Below are positions 46,091 to 58,000 of a stretch of DNA of 64,000 bases, in pieces. Both the position numbers and the translations under genes were made by a program. Each line of letters begins with the position of its first letter. Position 1 is the stretch's first letter. The notes beneath the pieces were generated by a model. That model searched no databases, was not told where the DNA came from, and saw only the letters and a list, made by a program, of their open reading frames with translations. Origin of the DNA: Echinococcus granulosus (Eukaryota > Platyhelminthes > Cestoda > Cyclophyllidea > Taeniidae); NCBI RefSeq assembly GCF_000524195.1, contig NW_020170412.1, positions 48,352 to 112,351 of the forward strand. Reading direction: 5' to 3'.

Positions 46091-47541
46091 CGTTCATCAG
46101 ACAAGGAAAAATTACTAGGTGATTCCACGAATATTGAACTTGGAGCTACCAAGCTCAATAGTGGATTGCACGAGTGGCAAAATATGGTTAAATCAATCAA
46201 CTTCCAGTTTACTGTAATTCGGCAGAAAAGTACGACTTTTTACGGCACCTAATCCTATGGTTTAGTAAAGGAACTTGTGACCTTACACGATCGCCATATA
46301 ATGGCTGCAAAATTGGATGATAACCTCGATGAGGATCAAGAAGTTGAGCTTCAAACGAAGGAATTGACACAGGTTTAAAGCCTTGGGCTCAGAAATGCCC
46401 ATATTTTTACCCATTTCATTAAGTATGGCTGCTCTGATTTAGCTCTTTACATTGTGTCATCGCCAATTGTCGCAACTAACAGCATTGAAGCGGAAAATTC
46501 AGATGAGTAGCAGAGCACAGCCTGATAATTTAATGACTAACACACTTTCATCCCTTGCTCGGACGCTGCAAGAGCTCTCCCTAACTTTCAGAAAAGTTCA
46601 ATCACAGTACCTAAACGGTGAGCACATTGCACTAATTCCGCCTTACATTTCGGGTTGAAGCTCCTAATTGTATCATTTATTTCAGAATTAAAAGCAAGGG
46701 ATGAACGAATTCGTGGGTACCTGAATATGGCTCTGGGCTCCGAACTTACCGCTGACGACGTGGCTGGTTTGGCTGAGTTTGATCTTCTTGAAGTAAGGTC
46801 CTCTCCTTGCTGACTGCCTCAGTTACATTCGTGTCCTGCGATGGTTATGCATTGTTTTTTTAGCCTGCCACTGGTGATCAGACCCAATTGCTTCTGGCGG
46901 AAAACACGAAGGCTGTTGAGCGGCGGGAGCAGGAAATAACACAGATCGTCCGATCTCTCCATGAATTAAACGAAATCTTTCGTGATGTTGCCCAGCTTGT
47001 TGTAGATCAGGTGAGTTAATAATTTTTTGTGTGATTTTTCCTTTATTGGTCGTATCGATAAAGTTATATTCAGTTACTTCTACAAATATGACTCGTAAAT
47101 TTAATGAGTGATTTTTTTGTGTTGCTAAACCTTCATAGATCTCTGTGCATATTTTTTACCAGGCTTGATTATGTCAGTGTAATAGGTTGCTCATTTACTG
47201 TTACTCCCCCGCACGTTTACTCTCCATGACTTTTGGGGGAGCCATATTTTTAATCTCGAATTGAACCATGCTGCAAATATGTGACTTAGGGAGAACTTTT
47301 ACTTGTCAGATGCTTACTAAGCTCAAACTCTGGGTGCTTTTAACATACTGCATAGGGAACTCTTGTCGATCGCATTGATTACAATGTGGAACAGACACAG
47401 GTTCGGGTGCAGGAGAGCCTGAAACAGCTAACAAAGGCGGATTCGCACCAGAAGCGAGATAAGAAACTCCTCGTCATCTTCGTTTTGGCTTGCCTTGTTA
47501 TGGTCCTCGGTACTATTCTAGTGTTTACCAAATTCACCTGA
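46091..47541 (+). CDS. STX16: Syntaxin-16 (5' end missing)
   Basis: Syntaxin-16 is a Qa-SNARE for fusion of endosome-derived vesicles with the trans-Golgi network. Six visible exons (about 46091-46229, 46266-46372, 46443-46617, 46686-46792, 46864-47010, 47356-47541) join in phase and end in TGA, giving about 287 residues. The N-terminal Habc part shows IRQKIKELVTLHDRHI and SLARTLQELSLTFRKVQSQY. The SNARE motif includes IVRSLHELNEIFRDVAQLVV and DQGTLVDRIDYNVEQ, with the central-layer glutamine in VVDQG. A C-terminal anchor (LLVIFVLACLVMVLGTILVF) closes the protein. All align with human STX16. The conserved first exon, with the Vps45-binding N-peptide, is not visible, probably lost at the gap. 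One intron is 36 bases (46230-46265). The 5' edge of the first exon shown could instead be 46101. Confidence 0.93.
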
Positions 47542-49092
47542 CTTCGTGTTTTACTACTTCTATCCACTTGTCTGTCTGTTTTCGTCTTTGTGTGTCTGTA
47601 CAGTGGCACCTGTGTCTTTCATGCTTCGTTAATTTCGTTCCGCCCTGATTATGTCCACCGTTATTCTTGCACAGTTGTACAAACTGTATTTTTATTTTCT
47701 GACCTATATTTGCCCTCATCTGATCTTAACGCCTCTTTTCTTTCACAGAAAGGAATATTTTAACCCAGTCTCCATCAGACTTGAGCCGATCGGTTACTGT
47801 CATATTTAGTGACTTGTACAGACATCAGCTCGAAGTTGTAAGGCTAGTTGCTTCTACAAGGGTGGATGACCTACAAGTTTCATCAATTTAACAGTCATCA
47901 AGCGTAGTTATAGCTGCTTTGCATTGAGTATCCGGGAGTGAAGCCATTTGCACGGATGCCCGTCTGCTTGTCGAATGCAATTCTGTCCCTGGCTGAGCCG
48001 AGCATGCCCCTTTTTCAACAAAACAGTCAGTTGGTGCGGTAATTCAAGCCAATATGTTTGTTCCCCTTTCATTAATATTAAGCTCTTGACGCTTGGATAG
48101 TCATCCTAAGTACATTTCCAATGTTCCGATTGTCCTCTCTACGTCTGATGTCAAAAATGCGTGACATTCCTTACCAGTTTATAACGACTGGCTGCGCCAA
48201 GTCAGGTTGGTTGAGGCTATGATGACGAAATGGATGTAGAATGCCTTTGGTTTGAGAACAAATGCTTCTTTAGTTTTGAACAGTTGAGCTGGTCATTTCG
48301 GAAGTGCATGTCCTGGTGCCGCGTTAGATTTAAACCGGTTGGATACTGCCCTCCCTTCCCCCTCCGATAGGTTATCTCGACAATGGCAATCGGCTTAACT
48401 AACGGCGTCTTGACTTTAACCATCACGGAAGTGAGTTGGCCTGTAAAGAAGACCAAGGTGACTAACAGAGTCCTAATCTGTTTAGATTCGAGAGAGCCAT
48501 CGGTGCGCCAACACCTCTGAAGATGCACATACAGAGCCAGGGCTTGATTGCAAGTCGAGACACGCACGCAATCATGAGAAGCGCATTGACGATGGTTAGA
48601 TCCTGGCAACTTTGCCTAAAGCCCTCAGAGGAAACAATGCAGAAGACTCCTGCTTGAAGATAATACAGTAGCAGTAATTATATTTTTATATATAGAAATG
48701 AGACAGACTATACACAGAGACGGTGGGGGAGAGAGAGCAAAAAGCCGGATGGCGCCACTCTTGGAATGGGGGAAAGGAGATAAGTGAAGAAACTGAGAGA
48801 GAGAGAGGTGGGATAGAGCTCCACACGCAAATTCCCGGCCTCTCGTACCCTGGCGCTTAACGTGATGCGTGTGTGTGTGTGTGTGTACAAATCATTACGT
48901 GAGGCGAGGAGTGAACTAAAGAACCCTGTTTACCGAGCATGCACGGAGTCGCGAAATGTGTCTGTGGGTGTGTGGTTGTAGGGTAACATCAAGAAAGAGT
49001 GATAGAGTGGTATAGCACACCCGAATCACTACCACATGGATGCATGTGTGAGAGTGGAGAATAGAGGGAGAGAAGGAAAAGTGCATCTCCGA
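47542..49092. other. Convergent 3' region between STX16 and TCF
   Basis: This stretch probably holds the 3' untranslated regions of both genes. A minus-strand frame at 48217-48609 (130 codons) has no domain character and is not called. Simple repeats occur at 48794-48807 (GA) and 48869-48886 (GT). Confidence 0.5.
48869..48886. repeat. (GT)9 microsatellite
   Basis: Nine uninterrupted GT units, in the probable 3' untranslated region of the minus-strand TCF gene. Confidence 0.9.
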
Positions 49093-52000
49093 CTACTCCA
49101 ACTCCGGCGAGGATCGAAGTGGACAGGAGGAGGTACTCGGTGAGGCGTTTCCACGGTAAACGACGGTATTTGAAGTGGATGTTGACGTCGCTGTCACCGC
49201 ATTCAGTGCGGCACCCTCCTCACCCGACCTGAAACCCATCACATCGGCCACGCCGAAGCTTAGCGGCGGAGCTTCCCGTTTTACTCGCAGATCACCGCTA
49301 CACCTACCATTGGTAACGATAGCAGAGGCAGCGGACCTGATGGTGGCGGTGGTGATTGAAGTGACTGTGGAGGTGTCGGCAGCCAGTGTGGTACCCTGTT
49401 GGGTGTGTGGGAAGTTGTTCATCTTAGGAAGTGGGTAGGCGGAGGGGGAAGGATTAGAACCCTGTGTTTCCCGAAGTAGCGGTGCCAGTGACTTCGGGTC
49501 ACCCTGTGATATTATCATTTCGGAGGCGGAAAAACGTGCCGCCGCGCCTGGAAAACAAACGGCAGTCGCGTTGGTAGCAGAGCGAGAACTCAATCCCCAA
49601 TAGTTCGCACCATCGCCACTACTTGCATAGGGAGCGTTTGATACGCTTGTATACTCTCCCGACGCCTGCTGATGCTGCCGTGGGGTGGATGTTATTGGGA
49701 ACGGTCGTTTATTGCTAAAAAACGCAATTATCAATAAATATTATCCGTGTAAAAGACCAATAATGTCCCCGACCCTAGAAAACTACCTGCCGCCGAGAGA
49801 CGGGTGCGTGTATGTCGAGTTGGCAGCAGCAGCAGCAGTGGTGACAGAGATGTGTTGTGGCATCGGTTGCCGTGTAAAGGGGCGCTGTGGACCAGCCCCA
49901 ACACCGTTGTCGAAAGGCGATACCGGGGTCTGGATAAACGATTGTTTTCGTAGATGGGCACCCGAGGAAATCTCTGCGAGCCCGGCGTAAGCACCACCAC
50001 TGGCATTGGTGTGTCGACGAGATGTGGAAAACATCCCATAGGGATGATGCGGTGCTTGTGGTGGTGGTGGCTGCTGATGTGGATGGTGATGGTGATGATT
50101 GAAGGCCACCGCCGCGGCTGCTGCTGCTGCCGCAGCGGCTGAATGTGCGTGGTAAGGATGATACTGTGGCATGTAGTCGTCAACCTCGTTTTCCGAAATG
50201 AAGCGGATGCACTTCTTCTTTCGTCTACAATTGATGAAGCTCTCATGAGTCGCAGTCTTTTGATTCAAGTCGTAGAATTAAGTGCTAAAGCAAGTATCTA
50301 AGATAACCGACATGGGAGGAGGGTAAAGAATGCTGTCTGGTTGAGGAAAGAGAAGGAATGCGATTAGTCATGTTTTCGTTTCAAGTTGTCATAATCTTAC
50401 ACAGGTGTTGACGTTTGACTCACGCAAAGAATCACATACAGGTAAGTTTAAAAGTCCGCTGTCATAGATCACGAGACTACATTTCTCTTCAGTGGTGCAA
50501 ACAGGTGACTCTAAAAGGATCCAATTCAAGTGAAGTGTTTGCTAAAACCTCTTCTTTAACGCTCCTGTGCCATTCACTACCTTTTTGCCATTTGCGACTT
50601 AGCACCCGTTTTGTAGGTAACGGATCCCCAGTCCAGCAATATCGCTGTCTTTCATCACTAACAGGGATTCGAGAGACACCTGATATACTTCAAAGAGTAC
50701 CTTTCATCTCTCTTTTGACAATAAAGTGATTACTTTGTGGCTACTGTTTCACTACTGTCGATGCACTGATGCAATGAGCTCCTGGTAAATATCACCGAGG
50801 GGTAAAACAATTAAAGGCGACAATGTAGGTATTAAATGATAAATTTAACAGCTCTTGTTATAGTTAATCACCATGAAATCCCTGGCAATGGCGGGAAATA
50901 ATTTGGCTCTACACATTCATACTTCCTAATCAACCAGGACTGAATCAGGTCAGCGAGATCTCATAAGGAAAACCACCACAGCATTGAAATTTTTTATTGT
51001 TCTCATCCGATAATAAACTGCTTTTATCATGTTTGCCCTTTCTGAACCGCTTCACTGCCCTTTACTTATAAATGTAACGCATGAAATACAGATGCAACAA
51101 ATCGCGACTCCATTTGCGGCACTGGTAGCGAAAGGGTTGAAGAGCTTATAAAGATTTGAGTGGAGGACAAGTATAAAAATTTAACCAAACCCGCTACTTC
51201 TAGACCAAAGCTATGTTCCCTAAAGTTAGAACTGTGACGCATGGCTTAAAGGGGTTCGGATATTTGTGTTGAGGAGACCTACCGACAAGGCTTGCACCAC
51301 AGATTCTGATGCTCAAGACCGAATCTTGCGCGACACTTCTTCATACTTCCACCTGATAGCTCGCCCACCGCCATTGCTGCTACCGCTGCAACCGCCGCTA
51401 CCGAATCGCTATTCATTGCCGCCGCTGCGGTCAAATAGGGATTCCGTTTTATACCCACAGCCGATTGGTGTGAGGCTGTCTGTGGGCCATGGTAACCCCA
51501 ATATCCTGTCGATGATCTAGACATCGTCCCTCCTCTGCCTTGACCCTGCGCCGATGCATACATAGATACAGCGGTAGCAACGGGAGCTGAGACCATGGAG
51601 GAGGAAGAAGAGGAGTAACCGAAGGCTCTTTGAGGTGACATTTGCAAGAATTGTTGAGAATGTGGTTGTTGTTGTTGCTGATGATGATGATGCGCGGCTT
51701 GATTGTAGTGATGCTCAAATGCAGAACACGCTGACATTGTCAGTGCATTGTTGGCAAGATTAGGTGTTGGTCTGGACAATGCAGCAAGAGCTTGTGGCGG
51801 TGGCTGTGATGGCGCTTGTAGTGGACTCACAAATGCTGCTGTGTGTGGTGGTAACTGCGACTGTGTTGGTGGTGGCGGCGGCAGTGAAGGACGAGGTGGT
51901 GGTGAAGAGCGCGTTGCTACTTGCTGCTGCTGCTGTTGTTGGTGTTGTTCAGGTACCCTGTTTGTTATCACCGGTGATTGAGGAGGAGGAAGTGGAGAAG

Positions 52001-55000
52001 AGAGAGGTGACAAAGAAGTCACTCGTCGTTCTATCGAAGGTGAGTAGACATCGTTTGTGGAGTGTGGACGCTCAAGAACCTTCTGAGGAAACTCCAGCGC
52101 CTTCCGATCTTCATGAAAACTGGACGAGCGGAAACGACTGGCAGGAGACGTCTTAGAGGCAGTATTGATAGTACTAGAGCTGCTGGTTGGTTTGTGGACA
52201 AAGGAGCGATGGTGGGGAAAAGGTCGTCGGCTACGACGATGGCGCCGGCGAGCGTGATAGGCGTAATTGTCGCGTGCCGACCAGCCTGGGTAGAGGCGCT
52301 GGTGAAGCTCCTTTGCCTGTCTTGCCATCTCATAATACTTTGTCTGCTCGGTCCGCGAGAGCTCATGCCACCTTTTGCCTAAAATCTGGTTGATTGCTGC
52401 GGACTCCTTTAATGTGCACTCCTCCTGCACTCGTGGGCGCATTTCCTTCATAAAGAGCATGAAAGCGTTCAGTGGCTTCTTTATGTGCGTCTTTTTCAAT
52501 CGGGAAAGCAACCGACCACCATCAGGCTCACTTGAGACCTCATCCTGGGGCGAAGATGCCGTTGTGTCAGGGTCACAGTTAGGCTGACTAAAAAAGCACA
52601 ATGTGGTTTAAGTGTTAATGATATTGCTATTATAATTGCATGTCAGTGTCCGCACTTCCTTGGCACTTAATATACCGTTGCCATAGCGCAATTAAGTAGC
52701 AATAAAATTACAAACCTGGCACGGCACACTGATAGGAGGGCTGTTTCACGAGGATGTCCAATTTCTCATTAATTTCACCTTTACCTAATCTAACAAACAC
52801 CCATCTCACTGGACAATCACGTGAGGAACCATTAGTACCCGCTTAAGAATCGTTGATGAAACTAGAAAAGTACATGGCAGTACTGTTTTGGGCTACCTTA
52901 TTTACAGGAAATTATCCATATCTCATTATCCTTGTGATACCAACCATCAATCAACCACAGTTTCCTTGTTTTTAACTCAGTCCATCAAATTGCAAGTCAT
53001 GATTTGCATCAACCAGTTTCCACAAACTGATAGAAAGTGCGTCATCTATTTGTGACACTGGTGGTGTGCATAAGGTAAGACCAGCGTTAAGACAGATCTC
53101 AAGTGTATGGGGGTTATATTCCCAGGGGAATGGTTAAGATTTGGGGATTTCTCCTTTTTTTACTTCCATAAATGATTATTCTTCTCAACTGTAAATACCG
53201 TCCCGCTTCAGTTTTTGTTGCGTGCTCTCATTTGCGGCTGCCTAATGTTCCTTTTTCCTTTCCATGCCGCAGGAATGGGGAAGGAAACAAAACCCACTCC
53301 AAGGGGAACATGGTGGACCTCCAAGGAAAAACTACCACTTACTTTATTGAAACAGACCTCATGTAGAGAAAAATAGGAAGATAATGTTAAATTTTCTCTT
53401 TAGCAAACCTAAAATGCGTTATTGTTTTACTGAGGGAACAAGGAGTGGCAGAGGACTCGTCTTCAAGACGCTCGAAGTTTAGTGTGACACTCAAGATAAG
53501 TGAAACTAAGATAATACATGGTTGAAAGGACGCTGATTAATTGCCACAGCAAAACGCGGTTTGTTGTGATGATACATTAGATTACGAGAGCGTTTAGTCC
53601 GCTGCAATTTGTCCATCATCTTGGCGTCCCAGTCTCCTTAGCCGTGTTTATATCCTCACTGCCCTTCCATTAGCATGCAGCAAGCCGTCTTCCAGATTAA
53701 TGTGCTACGTTAACGGTTTCAGGGATGACTTAAAGCACTAAAATCGCACCTAGATATACATATGCGTGCATGATTAATTACCTATTCAAGGTTGAGTGAT
53801 TAACATGAAAGTGTGGAATTCAGGGACAAAATCCATCCACCAATGCAGACGCAATTGTGGGTGATACACAACCCTCCTTCTCCTCCCTGTGCGTGTGCAT
53901 ATGCAATGAAGTCCAGCCGTGGTGTCAACCAAACATAAGACCTGTCACACTTTTGCCATCACTGAAATTACACAAGAACTCACACACTCACGCACACACA
54001 CACACAGTGCATCAGTCTATCAGGTGTAAACGAATTATAAAAAAGGAGTCACAGCCAAACAATTTGCATTTGTTTAGTGGATTGGTAGCATAAATTAACC
54101 ATGTAAATTTGCGCATACATCCGTATAAACACAATTTTATGGATATTTCGGTCTTCCGTGAAGCGAATTTCCCTTCCCCAGTACAACTAGTAATTTTTGT
54201 TATTGTCAGACCTAACCGAGACTTTTGTGGCTGCGATTAAAAGAATTTCGATGTAAAGGGGAGAAAGATGTCGGTTATTAGTTGCGACCAGTAAAAGGTG
54301 ACCCTCAATAATTGGTATGATTAGAATACGAATTAGGTAACCTCAAAACAATGTGGAAGCAACCAATCCATTTTACTCCAACGAGGATGTCTATGCCAGC
54401 TGCCCTCATATGATAGGAAATACTATTTGAGACCGGAAAAATGAACACATTAACATTACCACAACTTCCCTCAAGAGAGACTAATTCAAACAAATGATGA
54501 TATCCAGGCTGGATGAGCAAAAATAGCAGTTTAGGCCAGTACTATTGTGAGCTCCATAAGAAATGGATTATGTCCAGCCAAACGGGGTCCACGGCTACAG
54601 CGCCGTATACGCGGCGAGAATAGTAGACCACTCCATGCTGTGCGAGTATGTAGGGTTTGGGTATGTGATGAAGAGGCCTGCACAAATGGACGCGAAGTAG
54701 GCAGCATTTTATGATACGTGGCGAAAACGGGTGAACGTCATTTTAGGACGCCTAAAACACACTGCTGCTTATATTATTAGACAACGAAGAAATGCACAGA
54801 ATGAGACAATCTGAAATAACGAAAGTAATTGACTTAAATCTAGACAAAAAATGCTTGTACATCATTCCAGCTTTTCCTAAAAACTGATGCGATGTGCGCC
54901 TGTTCTGTGTAGGAGGAATGGAACAAGGACACCTACGATAGTTGAACTAGAGTAAGAGAATTCTAAGAGATGCTACATGGAGTAAAACACGCAATAGTTC

Positions 55001-58000
55001 TAACAACGTATTTGGTGATACTGCGGTATGCAAATACTGAAAAAGGAAGTCCTGTTCGTAATAAAGTGGTGTGATGCGATAGGATATGATAGAGGCTTAG
55101 GCGAGTACCCAAAAAATCCGATTTGTCTAAGTGAAGAGATAATTTGACAAAGCAGAAGAAAAATGGGGCATCTTTTTCTCAAAAACAAAAAAGTGCTCAA
55201 CGTAGTTCAGAGATTTTTAAATGGACTTGATTTAGATAATAAGACCACGGATAGAAGGTATCTGTATTGGAAGGAAATAATCAAATCCAGATTCAAGACT
55301 TTTTTTAAGACAACTAACCGCTTCACAAGTTTACATAAATAATAATTCTAGCAAGATAATGCTGATTACTGCTACAAAATTGGAGGAAAATGATCTTTTG
55401 CTTTGATTATGCATTTGATTTCGCAGATCCCATGGTTTTGCAGCTTTGGGTTCCTTTTTTGGTGCAATGGCATTTCAACTATGCTTATGTCTTTTCGGCC
55501 CTTCCATACGTTAATTGCAAATCATCTTTTACATGAGTGCGGATATGTGGTAGTACCCAGCCATGGTAAAGGAGAAACGTAAATTTCTCACCGAGAGTTT
55601 TGTCGCCCTGATTCTAATGATTTTGATGCAATCGCAGAAGATTGAACCATCCAGGCGTCGGAGGGTGCCTTTCGATCGGGACCGGTGGGGGATGAGGCGA
55701 GGGCCCCCTGCCCAGTCCCTCTCGTGGCAGTGGAGGCAGAGGAGTGGTTGGCGGTGGAGGTGGCGGCAGTATTGGTCTGCACCGTCGGCAGGCTGCTAGT
55801 GAAGGAGGCGGCAGCAGCAGCCGCAGAGAGGAAGTGCATGTGGGCTGCTGCTGCGGCTGCGAACATGCTGCGAATCCAAGGTAATGATACACCATTCAAT
55901 CAAGGGGTAAGGTAAGTGGCTGAAGGGTTCAACTGTATAAGGCATCCGATGGAAAATCTGATTGTCACTATATATTTTCTGGAACGTACTACTGCTAAAC
56001 TAATAGATATTTGGAGATAGTTCAGTTTGTTTAGAATGAATAAAATAACCTGTAGTGGGAAATTTAAAAAGATTTTTGGGTTTTGTAAAAGCATTTTAAA
56101 GTGGTTTTAGTCTTTGACCTCTAAATTGTTGTGAAGTCTGGCTACATGTGTGTTTCTGCTACAACTGTCGATATCCCTCAAATGGGAAAAAAAACTAGGC
56201 CCTCCTGACATAAAACCTACTACGGCAATGCGATTTGATGTGGAGAAAGTGTCTAGGGTAAAGTCTACCAAACGAGGAGACCCCCACCATTGGACCTTGC
56301 TATAAAAGGCCAAATTAGTTCTGAGATAGTATGTAAACATTGTTTTAACATTCCTCAAATGACCTGGAGCTATAAAGTTGAACTGCTTCAGGAAGGAAGA
56401 CATCACGATTTAACAATGATGAGAACTCTACTTTAGACAAGCTACAATGACAAAAGTGAGAGGTTAGTTGAATTTGAATTCATGAATTCCCAAAATTGAC
56501 GCCAAAGCAATAAGTATGTTCCGACAAGGTGTGAAGTTCCCATCTAGGGAGTCAGGGTGACTGTATCATGGAAAGATTTAACGCCCTTTCATATTTTCTC
56601 AAATAAACTGCTGCTACGTAAGGAGATTATGGAATAGTGATTAATCTAGTTAGGATGAATGATGGTTCAGTGATGACCGGTTAATCCAAAAAACAAGGTA
56701 GATGACTTCAAAATACACGAAACCGCAAGTAATAGTGGGTAATTCCGCTTCGAGTACATAATTACTTTGCAAAATAATAAACACAATGATTTTACCATAT
56801 GAGATTTACTTCGGGATGCCCAAAAAACATTGCCATCGTTTCAGAGGGCATCTGAAAATTACATAGTCTGGATAGAATGAATGCCGAGACGCATGCTGGA
56901 AGTTTCAGCGAAAGTGAGATTGGAGGGGTGATACCAAGAGGCTACTTCTAGCCACGCGTATACCACTGCTATAGGTGCCAATTGGGGAAATCTTTGCTAA
57001 ATTCCTTGATAATGATATGATAAATAAATTTTGAGAGCATAGGAAAGTGCCATTTCAAGATTTCTCAAAACAAATAGCAAGCGCTAAGCCTACTCCAATT
57101 GTGCATGAGAGTGCTTAAGCTACACAATTTAACAAAGAATGTCAAAAAACAAGTGTGTGTTTCTCTGAATATAATAATTTGGCAGAACACGTTAATCCCC
57201 ACCAGGTAAATTGCTGTGATGGAATGTGACCATGGTAATGTGGGCCACAGTTGATGCTGCCAGTATGGACGCTTCCAACTTTCCTTGCAGTTAGGCACTC
57301 TGTTCTTAGGCAAGAGTAGAGAACGATTCGAGCAAATGCACATTTTGACTAGAGTAATCAAAAGGTAAACGAATCACAGAAAACCATCCAACGTCGTTTC
57401 AATCCAACTTAAAGAGTGCGTTGTAATATACTGGGGCAGCGGATGAGTGACAAGCCTAAGTAAAATGAATGAAGAGACGTGTACTGGGTGATCCTCCACA
57501 GCAAAAGTCTTGAAGATGGTTGAACACTTCATGAAGAAAAAAGAAAGAACATATTTCTACCTGCAAGCGCATTGCTGTCGTGACTACGAACATGCTTTAA
57601 GCACGGTGAAAAAACTATGCCATTTGGTGTTTCAATTAAATGCGATGATAAGCTGCTAGAGTAATCTGATGTGGTGAGGATCTTTACACTGGATAATTTG
57701 ATAAGGACAAATAAATCCTAAAAGGGGGCCGAATGAAATTTTAAGATCCCCAAAACAAACCGTTGGCAACAGGGAGGCGCTTGATTCGTTCCGATTAAAA
57801 GGGAAGAGAGGGGTTAGGTCGAGATGTGCAAAATGTGTCTCATTCTCGAAGGGAAGATTAAAAATAGCTTTCTTTATTCTATTTAATTTGAAATGAAAAG
57901 GGGTCTGAAGTAAATTATTTAGTATAGTAAAAGCCTGACAAGTAAGTGAAGTGTTAAAATGGGAAAGAAGGCATCTGAGTTAACCGATCTGACACAGGAT

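Noticed and set aside
48217..48609. 130-codon minus-strand open frame between STX16 and TCF
   Set aside because: It lies in the probable 3' untranslated regions, and the product shows no family features.
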